Part shown: positions 17,974 through 28,400 of the stretch, piece after piece | Position numbering within the stretch: the stretch's first letter is position 1 | How the letters are laid out: the number at the start of each line of letters is the position of its first letter | Origin: Nitrincola tibetensis | Lineage (GTDB): Bacteria; Pseudomonadota; Gammaproteobacteria; Pseudomonadales; Balneatricaceae | Reading direction: 5' to 3' | Assembly (NCBI RefSeq): GCF_003284585.1 | Contig: NZ_QKRX01000005.1 | Span: forward strand, 1 to 64,000 | DNA length: 64,000 bases | Position numbers and translations under genes: made by a program | Notes under the pieces: generated by a model | Database searches by the model: none | What the model was told of the DNA's origin: nothing | The model's input: only the letters and a program-made list of their open reading frames with translations

Positions 17974-19731
17974 ATGCTTAAACAAAAGACGTCTCACCCT
18001 AAAGGGAATGCTTTGTACTCAGGTGTTTGGGGGCTTATTCGAGCGGGTGGCTATCAGCGGGCACTATTCGTTCAAGATCTGTCAGCGGCGTTGGTCGTCA
18101 CCCTGATGCTGATTCCGCAGAGTTTAGCCTATGCACTCTTAGCTGGCTTGCCTTTGCAAGTAGGGCTGTATGCCAGTGTCTTGCCTTTATTGGCTTACGC
18201 GCTCTTTGGGACGAGTTCGAGTTTGTCCGTTGGTCCCATGGCCATTATCGCACTTTTGATCGCCATAACGCTTGAGCCCTTAGCCGTTAGGGGGAGTGAT
18301 GAGTACGTTGCGCTTGCCATGTTATTGGCTCTTTTATCCGGCGTCTGTCTTGTACTCATGGGCGTATTGCGGATGGGGTTTCTTGCTAATTTTCTCAGTC
18401 ATCCAGTGATGGCTGCATTTATAACGGCGTCCGCTATTCTAATTAGCTTAGGCCAGTTAAAAGGCATTACCGGTATTGCAGTGGAAGGCAGTACGGCTTG
18501 GCAACAAGTGAATAGTATTTTTCAATCCGTACATTCTCTTCACTTGCCAACTTTGGCATTAGGGGTTGGGTCTTTAGTCTTTTTACTGTTAATGAGGCGT
18601 TTCCTTTTGCCCTTATTAGCACCACTAGGGCTGTCTGCCAGGGGCGTGTTGCTCCTTTCTCGTATGACCCCCCTGATGGCTATTTTGGTCACGACTGGCA
18701 TTGTATTTGCTCTAGGACTACATGAGCAGGGCGTCAGTATAGTGGGTGCTCTGCCTCAAGGTCTTCCTCAACTTCAACTGCCCCAGATCAGTTTAGCGCA
18801 TATACAAATGCTGATCCCTGGGGCTATTTTAATTAGTTTGATTGGCTTTGCAGAATCGATTGCAATCGCAAGAAGTTTAGGAGCGATGAGGCGACAGCGC
18901 GTTAACAGTAATCGTGAGCTGTTGGGTTTAGGCGCGGCGAATGTGGTGGCGGGGTTTAGTGGTGGGATGCCAGTGACCGGAGGGCTTTCACGCTCGGTTG
19001 TTAATTTTGATGCAGGTTCAGTTACTCCTTTATCTGGCGTGATGACGGCGGCTTGTATTGCACTCATTCTATTGTACTTCACCGGTGTTCTTTACTATCT
19101 ACCCCATGCCGTGCTGTCGGCGATTATCATTGTAGCGGTGCTTGGGTTGGCAAATTGGCAGGAGTGCCGACATCTATGGAATTATAGCCGTGGCGATGGC
19201 TTATCGTGGATAGTCACCTTTATTGGTGTGCTGTTATTCGGGGTGGAAGTAGGGTTGATGGCTGGCGTTATAGCTTCATTGGCGAGTTGGCTTGGGCGAA
19301 GCAGCAACCCTCATATGGTAGAAGTGGGGCGGGTGCCAGGCACAGAGCATTTTCGTAATACTCAGCGCTATGACGTAGAACGCTCAGAGCGCATATTAAC
19401 CCTGCGCATAGATGAGAGTTTAATGTTTGCTAATGCGCAAGAGGTTGAGAACTATTTGTTAAATATGCTGGCGCAACGTACAGATGTTGAGCATTTGGTA
19501 TTAATGGGATCGGGGATTAATCATATCGATGCCAGTGCGTTGGATATGCTAGAGCGTGTTAATGAGCTTTTGTTGGAGCAGGGGGTACAATTACATCTAT
19601 CGGAAATAAAAGGCCCTGTATTGGATAGATTGCAGCAAACCCAGTTCTTGCAGCATTTGAGCGGTCAAATCTTTCTGACACAGCATCAAGCCATCCAGAC
19701 ACTGGATCAACTCGATAAAAGGGTAGACTAA
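17974..19731 (+). CDS. SulP (SLC26-like) anion transporter with STAS domain
   Basis: 585 residues, typical length for bacterial SulP proteins. The membrane domain (about 25-445) carries the SulP signature near residues 40-70 (LVVTLMLIPQSLAYALLAGL) and NVVAGFSGGMPVTGGLSRSV (about 325-344). A C-terminal STAS domain (about 465-580) holds the VLMGSGINHIDASALDML core. It would import or exchange an anion such as sulfate or bicarbonate; the substrate is not deducible. Its stop codon TAA is immediately followed by the ATG of the SLOG/SLATT gene. Confidence 0.92.
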   Translation: MLKQKTSHPKGNALYSGVWGLIRAGGYQRALFVQDLSAALVVTLMLIPQSLAYALLAGLPLQVGLYASVLPLLAYALFGTSSSLSVGPMAIIALLIAITLEPLAVRGSDEYVALAMLLALLSGVCLVLMGVLRMGFLANFLSHPVMAAFITASAILISLGQLKGITGIAVEGSTAWQQVNSIFQSVHSLHLPTLALGVGSLVFLLLMRRFLLPLLAPLGLSARGVLLLSRMTPLMAILVTTGIVFALGLHEQGVSIVGALPQGLPQLQLPQISLAHIQMLIPGAILISLIGFAESIAIARSLGAMRRQRVNSNRELLGLGAANVVAGFSGGMPVTGGLSRSVVNFDAGSVTPLSGVMTAACIALILLYFTGVLYYLPHAVLSAIIIVAVLGLANWQECRHLWNYSRGDGLSWIVTFIGVLLFGVEVGLMAGVIASLASWLGRSSNPHMVEVGRVPGTEHFRNTQRYDVERSERILTLRIDESLMFANAQEVENYLLNMLAQRTDVEHLVLMGSGINHIDASALDMLERVNELLLEQGVQLHLSEIKGPVLDRLQQTQFLQHLSGQIFLTQHQAIQTLDQLDKRVD

Positions 19732-21798
19732 ATGTCAGAGAGCTTGAGATTAAGGCCTGTATTGAATGTCTTGGTCGCCGGTCATAGACAAGAAAGGCTT
19801 CAACGAAACTGGAACATTCAAAGTGATAGCAAGCGCTCCGAATACCTGAATGACGCGTTGCAAGTAGTCTTAGCTCAAGTTAAACAGGTTGGGGCCCAAG
19901 TTTTCCAAGATGCACATGTTTTGTATGAAGGCTCGCCTGAATATAGGCTGTTGACGGGCGTAGCGACTGGGGTCGATGAAATGGCTCGGGGCTTAGCCTC
20001 TGCAAATGGCTATTCCTTGCGGATGATGACAGCATCTACACCGAAAGAGCGGCTTGACTATGACCATCAACTGGTGAGTTTAGATAACAGCCGTACGCAA
20101 AGTGACATGGATGAGAGTGACTATCGGTTAAGAGATGATATCCTTTTAACCTTTTCGGATATCACGATCGCTGTTTGGGATGAGCAAGAACCGATCAAAA
20201 TACGCAGTGGTACAGCTCATTTGATCCGTAATGCCTTGATTAAGAGGACTCCGGTCATTCTGCTGTCACTGCCAAAAGGCAGCGATACACCGGTCATAAA
20301 AATGACGGAGTTAACACGTTTAACAGAAGCTCGTCTGCTTGAAATGCAGACAATGGAGTGTTCACCTTATCAGTTACTGGCCTGTTTTTCTGAAGCGGAT
20401 GATTTGCATTGTCTGTCTAGACGTCTTGATGAGTATTTGCGCTTAATTTTGGCACCGTTTCAAATGTCTGAGGCGGTGCAGGAAGAACTAAAGCAGCATC
20501 AGCTGATTATCGAACAGCCTTCATTTTTGCAATACTGTCTTCAAACATTTTGGTTTGTGCTCAGTTTTGGAGTCCTACCGAAACCTATGAATTCCAAGCA
20601 GTGGCTTAAGCGTCAAACAACTTGGTTAAAGGCCATGTTTCATCCACCGCAAATGAGCCAAGCGTTTAGGGTCTATCGCATTTTACATGCGAGTGCAGAG
20701 CGGGAAACCTTCCAAGACAGAACCATTCGGCATATTCATGTTTTTTGTATAGCCTTGTCACGTTTAGAGTTACGCCGTTTGTTGTCTGCCTTTATGCCAG
20801 GTGCGGGTGCGCCTCAAATATCAATGAGTGCAGAGCAAATGCCCAAAAGCGCATGTATCTCTTCAATTGGTTGGTCGTTTGCTTGGGCCGATCAACAGGC
20901 ACATATCTACTCGTCTCGTCACAAACATGATATTTGGGTTATCTATTTTGCAGCTGCATTCGCCGTCCTTTGTGCGGTGGCTGGAACATTAAAAATATGG
21001 CCAGCCTCACAAGAGGGGCTAACGTTAACTTGGGTCTTTTTTGAGTATTTCTTATTGCACTTCATTTTAAGACGTGTGTTACGCTCACGTTTTAATGATT
21101 GGCATGGACATTGGTTGAGTTATCGTTTTATTGCGGAACAGCTGCGCTATGCGAATATTGGTTATCCGCAACTCGTTTTTCCATCGTCATTTCATCATTC
21201 GTATTGGACGGTACAGCAGAACACTCTATCGTTCAGAAGTGCAGAGCTTTGGGTTTTACAGCGGGTGTTGAAAACACAAGGGTTACCTCAGCCAGAATCA
21301 GGATACTGTTTATCAGAACAAAACCAAGAGCTGCTAAAAGGGATGCAGAAGGTGATAGATGAGCACCGTACTTACTTTTTAAACAGCTATCAGACGTTGC
21401 ATCATGAACATAGCTATTTGCACAAATTGGCGTTTGGACTCTTTTCGGTTACGTTTTTAGCCGTGACGGTGCATTTTTTTGTGAATTTATCTTGGATCTT
21501 GATTTTTACCGCTTTCTTCCCCGCTTGGGGGGCGGCGATCCATGGTATTTTATCTCACAATGAAGTGGCTCGAATGTCAGCGATGTCGGGTCGGGTGTGG
21601 AGTCAGCTAGACACCTTTAACGATGCATTTGAGTTGTATCAAATTCGTTTACTTGAGCCTGATAAAACCGTCATGGGCACTTGGGACAAGGCGAAGGAGT
21701 TGCGTGAAATGACTCGGGCTCTACTGAACATTCTATCAGAGCAAAATCAAGAGTGGCGCTCGTTGCTGCAGCATAACCACCCTGATTTACCCGGTTAG
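19732..21798 (+). CDS. SLOG-like protein with two SLATT-like 2-TM units
   Basis: 688 residues. The N-terminal part (about 10-210) looks like a SLOG/YspA Rossmannoid nucleotide-binding domain: LNVLVAGHR (11-19), LLTGVATGVDEMARGLA (73-89), a DITIAVWD strand (143-150) and RSGTAHLIRNALIKRTPVIL (158-177). Two membrane-hairpin units follow. TM pair 402-420/432-447 is trailed by WHGHWLSYRFIAEQLRYA (457-474). TM pair 565-583/586-603 is preceded by the EHRTYFLNSYQTLHHEH helix and followed by HNEVARMSAMSGRVWSQL. Both resemble SLATT domains, which are known partners of SLOG and SMODS sensors in conflict systems. Being fused and coupled to SulP (0-base gap) is unusual. The role, ligand sensing or membrane effector, is inference. 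Confidence 0.65.
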   Translation: MSESLRLRPVLNVLVAGHRQERLQRNWNIQSDSKRSEYLNDALQVVLAQVKQVGAQVFQDAHVLYEGSPEYRLLTGVATGVDEMARGLASANGYSLRMMTASTPKERLDYDHQLVSLDNSRTQSDMDESDYRLRDDILLTFSDITIAVWDEQEPIKIRSGTAHLIRNALIKRTPVILLSLPKGSDTPVIKMTELTRLTEARLLEMQTMECSPYQLLACFSEADDLHCLSRRLDEYLRLILAPFQMSEAVQEELKQHQLIIEQPSFLQYCLQTFWFVLSFGVLPKPMNSKQWLKRQTTWLKAMFHPPQMSQAFRVYRILHASAERETFQDRTIRHIHVFCIALSRLELRRLLSAFMPGAGAPQISMSAEQMPKSACISSIGWSFAWADQQAHIYSSRHKHDIWVIYFAAAFAVLCAVAGTLKIWPASQEGLTLTWVFFEYFLLHFILRRVLRSRFNDWHGHWLSYRFIAEQLRYANIGYPQLVFPSSFHHSYWTVQQNTLSFRSAELWVLQRVLKTQGLPQPESGYCLSEQNQELLKGMQKVIDEHRTYFLNSYQTLHHEHSYLHKLAFGLFSVTFLAVTVHFFVNLSWILIFTAFFPAWGAAIHGILSHNEVARMSAMSGRVWSQLDTFNDAFELYQIRLLEPDKTVMGTWDKAKELREMTRALLNILSEQNQEWRSLLQHNHPDLPG

Positions 21799-21821
21799 AG
21801 CTTAAGCGCCTGACTCAAGTC

Positions 21822-22739
21822 TCAGGCTGCATTCGCGTCTGCAGTTGGCAGTGGAATGACATCCACGGCGACAGATAAAAAGTCATTGCCTCCTCCCGTC
21901 ATTACCCCCTTGAGTGGCGTAACATCGGCAAAATCCCTACCCCAACCTAAAATGATGTAGCGCTCGTCGGGTAAGCAGCCATTGGTCGGATCAATTTCGA
22001 GCCAGCCCCATTGCGGAATATACACAGCGAGCCATGCATGAGTCGCATCTGCACCTTGAAGCTTTTCTTGCCCAGGTGGCGGTAGTGTTTCCATGTAGCC
22101 ACTCATATAGCGCGCAGCTAACCCCAATGAGCGCAAGCAACCGATGGCTAAATGCGCAAAATCTTGGCAGACGCCACGACGAGAGGCAAGCACATCGAGA
22201 ATAGGTGTTGCGATAGTTGTATGCTCGGGGTCGTAAATGAAATCTGCAAAAATTTGCTGATTGAACGCAATAATAGCATCAATTAATGAGCGATCGGAGG
22301 TAAAGCTCGTACGTGCGTACTCAGCCAATAACGCGTCATGACGAATAAAGTCTGAGTCCAACATAAACAGTCTTGCTTCTAAAAGATCTTGATCAATACA
22401 GGCTTCTAATGCCCTCTGCCCCGTTTTAAGTTGATCTACAGCGCTTTGCCAGTTGAGATCAATCTCTGCGGGTGGAAAGGGACGGGCCGAGGTGGTAATA
22501 ACACTGCTTGCTGTCACTTCAAGCGTATTGTGAAGATCTTGCATCGAGAAGTAGTTGACGCGATTACCAAAAAAATCGGGCCGCTCGCGCAATCTGACAG
22601 GGGCGGGTGAAATAGATAGCTCAGCGGACTCAACCTCTTGCCAGGGCATGATTCTGGGCAAGAGGCGTGCTTCATTGTGGCTTAAGGTCACATCACTTGA
22701 GTAGTCATATCGAGTGGTGTGACGCAATTCGTATTTCAT
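21822..22739 (-). CDS. Transglutaminase-like cysteine protease/amidase
   Basis: 305 residues. A bacterial transglutaminase-like N-terminal beta domain (1-85, beginning MKYELRHTTRYDYSSDV) is followed by a transglutaminase core. The catalytic triad is visible: C191 in RRGVCQDFAHL, H234 in ATHAWLAVY and D250 in LEIDPTNG. It is the third gene of the left operon, 57 bases after the fused ATP-grasp/alpha-E gene. In related clusters such enzymes are proposed to cleave or rearrange peptide bonds made by the ATP-grasp partner. The substrate is unknown. Confidence 0.9.
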   Translation of the reverse strand: MKYELRHTTRYDYSSDVTLSHNEARLLPRIMPWQEVESAELSISPAPVRLRERPDFFGNRVNYFSMQDLHNTLEVTASSVITTSARPFPPAEIDLNWQSAVDQLKTGQRALEACIDQDLLEARLFMLDSDFIRHDALLAEYARTSFTSDRSLIDAIIAFNQQIFADFIYDPEHTTIATPILDVLASRRGVCQDFAHLAIGCLRSLGLAARYMSGYMETLPPPGQEKLQGADATHAWLAVYIPQWGWLEIDPTNGCLPDERYIILGWGRDFADVTPLKGVMTGGGNDFLSVAVDVIPLPTADANAA

Positions 22740-22795
22740 CAGTGTGTCAGGTGCTCTAGCTTAAAAGTGCTCTATTGTATCTAGACTTGGCATGC

Positions 22796-25414
22796 TTATA
22801 CAGTGCTTTGCATGGTCACCAATTGGCGAGGTGCTTCCACATGGCTGAAATGGCTATGTGAAATGGCATTGGAAAGCTCCGACATGGGTTGGATGAGTTG
22901 ATCAAGCAATGTGGCCAACGCAGCTTGTGCCTCTTCCGAATGATCTATGTTCACTAAGTTATCTAAGTCGGCAAGATGCAATGCACTTGTCGCTTGTATC
23001 ACTAAGCGGGTCTCTTGGTTGCGGTAGGGCGAAATATTCGGATGTGGTAATCGCTCGATTTGTCGGCTAAGTCGTTTCAACATGTATCCGACGGAACGCG
23101 GGTTGGTTTCGTCAAACAACAGTAGATCTAGGATTGCGGATGGATGCAGTTGTGAACGATAACGACGACGATACACGGTGAAATTATCGGTGGTTGCTAA
23201 CACAACTTCCCATAAGGGGATGCCGGGATGCCTAGCGGTGAGCAAGGCTAAACGCAGCAGTTCTAGCGATAGCAATATCCGTTCAATAAAGCGACCAATA
23301 TCCAAAAAACGCCAGCCATAATGATGTGGCATTGTTTCGTTGCATAAACCAAAAAAGGCAGCAAGGTTGGTGACGACGCCCTCTAAATGCCGTTGTGCCA
23401 TAATCGCGCTCTGTGCGCTTGGCATATCATTGAAGCGTTGGCGAAGATTGTTCACTGTGCGCCAAGCATCATCCCCTAGATGGTCACGAACCGCGCGGCA
23501 ATTGCGTAGAAAGTGACTAAATAGCCAAGGCATGCCGTCGTTTTGGTGTTCTGCAAACAGTTCTAATAAACAATTTCGTAAATTCAAATACTCCGCACGT
23601 GTTAATCGAGTATTTTCAGTCGATGCTGATTTGAGAGCTTTAATTTCGCTCGGTACGTTTGGATAGTCGAGTTCTAGTGCCGCGAACAGGTCGGGAATTA
23701 AGCGGGTGCCTGTGTCTTCTTGGTCTTCCTGTTGTAAGCGAGAAAAGGTTTCACGTAGTAGACGTGATCTGATATCTAAACGTTCACCATAGCGTCCCAT
23801 CCAAAAAAGGCTATCGGCCACTCGACAAGGCAGATCGGTGCCGTCGCGAGTGACAACAATGGGACCATTGGCTTGACGCAACAAACTGATATGCGGTTGC
23901 GGAACGGGTGCCATCACCCATATATCTTTGACGGTTTGGCTTTCCATTAACGGCGTGCCTGCATTGCCAATCCAAGCGAGTCCGCCCGGCATAATACGGT
24001 ACTGGCGTTCTGCAAGTGGTTTGAAAAGGTCATCAGGCTCAACCAGACTGAACAAGCGTAAGTTCACGGGTTGAGGTTCGAACTGACGGCTTTTGATATT
24101 AAAAACAGGTGTTGTTGCCGCTTTAGGCTTATCCAATGCAACGAACAAAAAAGGCTGGCGTTGGATGGATTTATACAGCGTTTCCCGTTCGTTGACAGAT
24201 AGGTTTTCAGGTTTGATCAAACGGGTCGGCGTGCGTACATCTTTAATTAGCCATTGCCCCGTTTCATTGAGAACACGCTCTAATTGTTGATCTTGGCCAC
24301 ACCATAGAGCAGCTCTATTCTTTAACAGCAGCTTTTCACCTAAGAGGTGTTGGCAGAGTTCTGGCATGAAAATGGATAAAGCGGGGTGCTCCAATACGCC
24401 AGTTCCTAAGGCGTTGGCGATTTCAACCTCACCATTGCGTGCAGCCTGCATTAAACCAGGAACACCAAGTAATGAATCGCCTCGTAGTTCTAGTGGATCA
24501 CACCAAGGGTCGTTGATTTGTCGAAGAATAATATCGACGCGTTTGAGCCCCCCAAGTGTTCTCATGGACACTTGCCCATCACGAACGACGAGATCGGCGC
24601 CTTCAGCAAGCGTGAAGTTCATATAGTTGGCAAGCCAAGCATGCTCGAAATAGCCTGGACTACCGGGTCCTGGTGATAACAACACAATGTTGGGATGCTC
24701 TTTCTGACCGCGGTTTAAACTGGCTAGACAGCGCAGTTGGGCCTGTAAAAAACCGGCTAAGCGTTTAATCGGCGCTTCTCGGTACAAATTGGGTAAGGCA
24801 CGGGCAAGGGTAATACGATTTTCGAGCGCATAGCCTGTACCAGAAGGCGATTGAGTCCAATCACCCAATACTTGCCATTCGCCTGAGGCATTTCGTATAA
24901 GATCTGTGCTGTGAAAAATGATATAGGGGCGATCCGGTGTTTGCTCTTCATTCAGTGCCGGAAACAGATAGCTTGGGTGAGTGTAAATGAGTTCAGGCGG
25001 TAAAATACCTTCTTTGATGACATTTCTTGGCCCATAGAGATCATTGACTAAGGCTTCAAGTAAACGAACTCGTTGTGTTAATCCTTGCTCTAATGTCTCC
25101 CACTCAACTGTACTGATCACATACGGAAGACAATCCAGCTCCCAAGAGCGCATGCGGCCAGGATCATCTTCATAGGAGTTAAAAGTAACCCCATTCTCAT
25201 GCAGTAAGTTTTGCGCTTCTTCACTTCGCGCAAGCAGGGTTTCTGTACCTAGCTGGCTGAACTCCTCAAGCAGAGAATGCCATTGAGTACGAATGCGATC
25301 ATCCGAACTAAAAAGCTCATCATGGGCGTGTACCCCATGCTGGTTCAGTTGTTTAAGATAAGCAGACAGCATTGCCTGAAATTCTGCATTAAGTGAATTG
25401 GGGTCGAACATCAT
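22796..25414 (-). CDS. Fused circularly permuted ATP-grasp plus alpha-E protein
   Basis: 872 residues. Residues about 80-480 align with the circularly permuted ATP-grasp (COG2308, DUF404/DUF407) of the split gene on the plus strand: shared segments include LLGVPGLMQAARNGEVEIANALGTG. Residues about 535-865 form the alpha-helical alpha-E domain (COG2307), starting at VADSLFWMGRYGERLD. The Gly-rich KPANESGGYG loop of the split protein is not conserved here (WLIKDVRTPTRLIKPENL instead), so ATP use may be altered. It follows the DUF2126 gene by 60 bases and precedes a transglutaminase by 56. The family was proposed to ligate peptides; this has not been shown for this protein. Confidence 0.88.
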   Translation of the reverse strand: MMFDPNSLNAEFQAMLSAYLKQLNQHGVHAHDELFSSDDRIRTQWHSLLEEFSQLGTETLLARSEEAQNLLHENGVTFNSYEDDPGRMRSWELDCLPYVISTVEWETLEQGLTQRVRLLEALVNDLYGPRNVIKEGILPPELIYTHPSYLFPALNEEQTPDRPYIIFHSTDLIRNASGEWQVLGDWTQSPSGTGYALENRITLARALPNLYREAPIKRLAGFLQAQLRCLASLNRGQKEHPNIVLLSPGPGSPGYFEHAWLANYMNFTLAEGADLVVRDGQVSMRTLGGLKRVDIILRQINDPWCDPLELRGDSLLGVPGLMQAARNGEVEIANALGTGVLEHPALSIFMPELCQHLLGEKLLLKNRAALWCGQDQQLERVLNETGQWLIKDVRTPTRLIKPENLSVNERETLYKSIQRQPFLFVALDKPKAATTPVFNIKSRQFEPQPVNLRLFSLVEPDDLFKPLAERQYRIMPGGLAWIGNAGTPLMESQTVKDIWVMAPVPQPHISLLRQANGPIVVTRDGTDLPCRVADSLFWMGRYGERLDIRSRLLRETFSRLQQEDQEDTGTRLIPDLFAALELDYPNVPSEIKALKSASTENTRLTRAEYLNLRNCLLELFAEHQNDGMPWLFSHFLRNCRAVRDHLGDDAWRTVNNLRQRFNDMPSAQSAIMAQRHLEGVVTNLAAFFGLCNETMPHHYGWRFLDIGRFIERILLSLELLRLALLTARHPGIPLWEVVLATTDNFTVYRRRYRSQLHPSAILDLLLFDETNPRSVGYMLKRLSRQIERLPHPNISPYRNQETRLVIQATSALHLADLDNLVNIDHSEEAQAALATLLDQLIQPMSELSNAISHSHFSHVEAPRQLVTMQSTV

Positions 25415-25474
25415 GAGTTCCGTATTGGGCCAAGAGGCGGCTTTAGCCTCTTGGCGCTAAGTGAGAAGAGACAA

Positions 25475-28400
25475 TTATAAATCAGAATCTCCTTTAGATC
25501 TGTGATCACGGCGAAGATCTAAAGTATGAGGATACTCAGGTTGGATTGTTTCAACACCTAAGTCCATTTTTCCTTGTGTATGACCTTGCGCCCAGAAACG
25601 AGACAAGCGTCTAGATTCTGCTGCGTTCGCATTCACTGGGAAGTCTTCGTAATTGCGCCCAGCAGGGTGTGAAACATGATAAATACAGCCCCCTAATGAG
25701 CGCTGGTTCCACGTATCCACCAAGTCAAACACTAATGGAGCATGGACTGGAATCATAGGATGAAGCGCGGAAGGTGGTTGCCAGGCTCGGTAACGAACAC
25801 CTGCGACGGCTTCAGAGTTCACTCCTGTCGGTTGCAGAGGCACTCTGCGTCCATTGCAGGTGAGTATATGGCGAGCGGGGTTATAGCCAAACAGCTTGAC
25901 CTGTAAGCGCTCTACGGATGAATCAACATAACGTGCTGTGCCACCGCCACTGACTTCCTCACCTAACACATGCCAAGGTTCGATGGCTTGTCGCAGCTCA
26001 ATTTGTACCTGGTCGTAGATAACCTGCCCATGTTGTGGGAAACGGAACTCTAAGAAGCTTTCGAACCAGCTAGGATCAAAATCAAAGCCATGTTCACGAA
26101 GATCATCGAGTACATCTTTAAGGTCTTCCCATAAATAATGGGGGAGCAGCCATCGGTCATGCAGAGCGGTTCCCCAGCGAACCAGCGGTTTACGATAGGG
26201 CGTTTCACTAAAGCGCGCCACCAGTGCGCGTATGAGAAGCTGCTGCATCAAGCTCATTTGAGCATGAGGCGGCATTTCAAAGCCACGCAATTCGACTAAG
26301 CCTAAGCGCCCAGTTGGGCTGTCAGGGGAGTACAGCTTGTCTATACAAAACTCGGCGCGATGCGTGTTACCGGTAATGTCGGTTAACAGGTTGCGCAGCA
26401 GGCGATCCACCATCCACGGCTGTGGAATCTCGCCAACGGGCATTTGTTGAAAAGCAATTTCCAGCTCGTATAACGCTTCATGGCGGGCCTCGTCAATTCG
26501 AGGTGCTTGGCTGGTTGGGCCTAAGAACATCCCTGCAAATAAGTAGGATAAGCTTGGGTGGTGTTGCCAGAAGGTGATCATGCTGGCCAGTAAGTCTGGA
26601 CGTCTTAAAAAGGGTGAATCAGACGGCGTTTCACCGCCGAGCGTGACGTGATTTCCGCCACCTGTGCCAGTGTGGCGTCCATCAAGCATGAATTTCTCGG
26701 TACCCAAACGTGCCAAGCGCGCTTCTTCATATAAGCACTGAGTTCTACTCACAAGCTCACGCCAGGTTTTTGATGGCATGATATTGACTTCGATCACCCC
26801 TGGATCTGGCGTAATCAAGAACTTCTCCATACGATTATCGGACGGAGGTGGATAGCCTTCGATACAGATCGGGAGCGCCATATCAGTGGCTGTTTTCTCA
26901 ATGTGAGCCAACAATTCTAAGTAGTCTTCCAGTCGCGGTAATGGCGGCATAAAGACAAATAACTTACCTTCGCGTGGCTCAATACACAACGCCGTGTGAA
27001 TGATAGGTCCATCAGCCGAATCCGGGGTCTGCTCCTGGATGTCTTGCTTTAGTGGCGTTGGAGCGTGAGGCCCTGGTGTTTGTTTTGCTTGCACGTCACT
27101 GTAGCGACTTGCAACTTCTCCATGCATATCGGCCAGTGGTGCTTGATGTTCAAACAAACTGGTAGGATGTTGGGTGTCGTCGCGACCTGCAAAGGGTAGG
27201 GCTGACAATGGAAGTCTGAGCCCCATAGGTGAGTCCCCAGGAATGAGGTACAGCGACTCACGTCGAACGGGCCAAGGCCCCGACTGCCACTTAAGGCTAC
27301 TTGGATTGCGGTTCAGAGGGAGCGTGAAGCCAGTGATTTCATCCAAGCCTCGCTCCAATAGACGTGCCAGTCGTGCACGATTTTCATCGTCTTTCAGGTC
27401 TTCTTTGCGAAGATCGATATCAACGGGTTGCTGGCGCTCTAACCACAAGTAGTAGTAGGCATCTTCGAAACAGGGAATGATCCACTTTTCGGCCACCCCG
27501 ATACGCTTAGCTAAGCGGGTTGCAAAGCGATTCGCCACTTCAGGTGTTGCTGAATAGTCTTTGTACATGTCGGCCAGTAGGCCGTCATTTTTCCAGACAG
27601 GAAGACCGTCTTTACGCCAGTAGCATGCTAAGGCCCATCTAGGTAAAGGCTCACCGGGATACCATTTCCCTTGCTGGTAATGGATAAGGCTGCCAGGGGC
27701 AAAATGTGGTCTTAGACGCTTTAATAGGCTTTCGGCGAGGCGACGCTTGTTAGGGCCTTGAGCTTCGGTGTTCCATTCAGGCGCATCCATGTCATCAATC
27801 GACACAAATGTTGGCTCACCACCCATCGTTAGACGGAGGTCGTTGGCCTCAATCCGTTCGTCTACATAGTCGCCAAGCGCATCGATTTTAGACCACTGCT
27901 CTTCTGTGTAGGGCTTTGTGACACGAGGATCCTCGTGAACCCGAGTGACACTCATCTCAAAATCAAATTCAACTTCACACTTATCCGAGAGTCCGGTAAT
28001 GGGCGCGGCACTGGAAGGTTCGGGAGTGGCGGCCAAGGGAATATGGCCCTCGCCAGCAAAAAGTCCCGACGTTGGGTCTAGACCGACCCAGCCTGCACCT
28101 GGGATGAACACTTCTGTCCAAGCATGCAGATCGGTAAAGTCGACCTCAGTGCCTGAAGGGCCATCGAGCGCTTTGACGTCGGCCGTCAGTTGGATGAGAT
28201 AGCCGGAAACAAAACGGGCCGCTAAACCGAGGTGTCGTAATATTTGTACCATGAGCCATGCAGAATCTCGGCAAGAACCCTGAGCTTTCTGCAAGGTTTC
28301 TTCCGCTGTTTGTACACCGGGCTCCATGCGAATCAAATAGTCGATGTCTTGCTCTAAACGCTGATTAATAGCGACAAGAAAATCAACCATAGGAGTTGGT

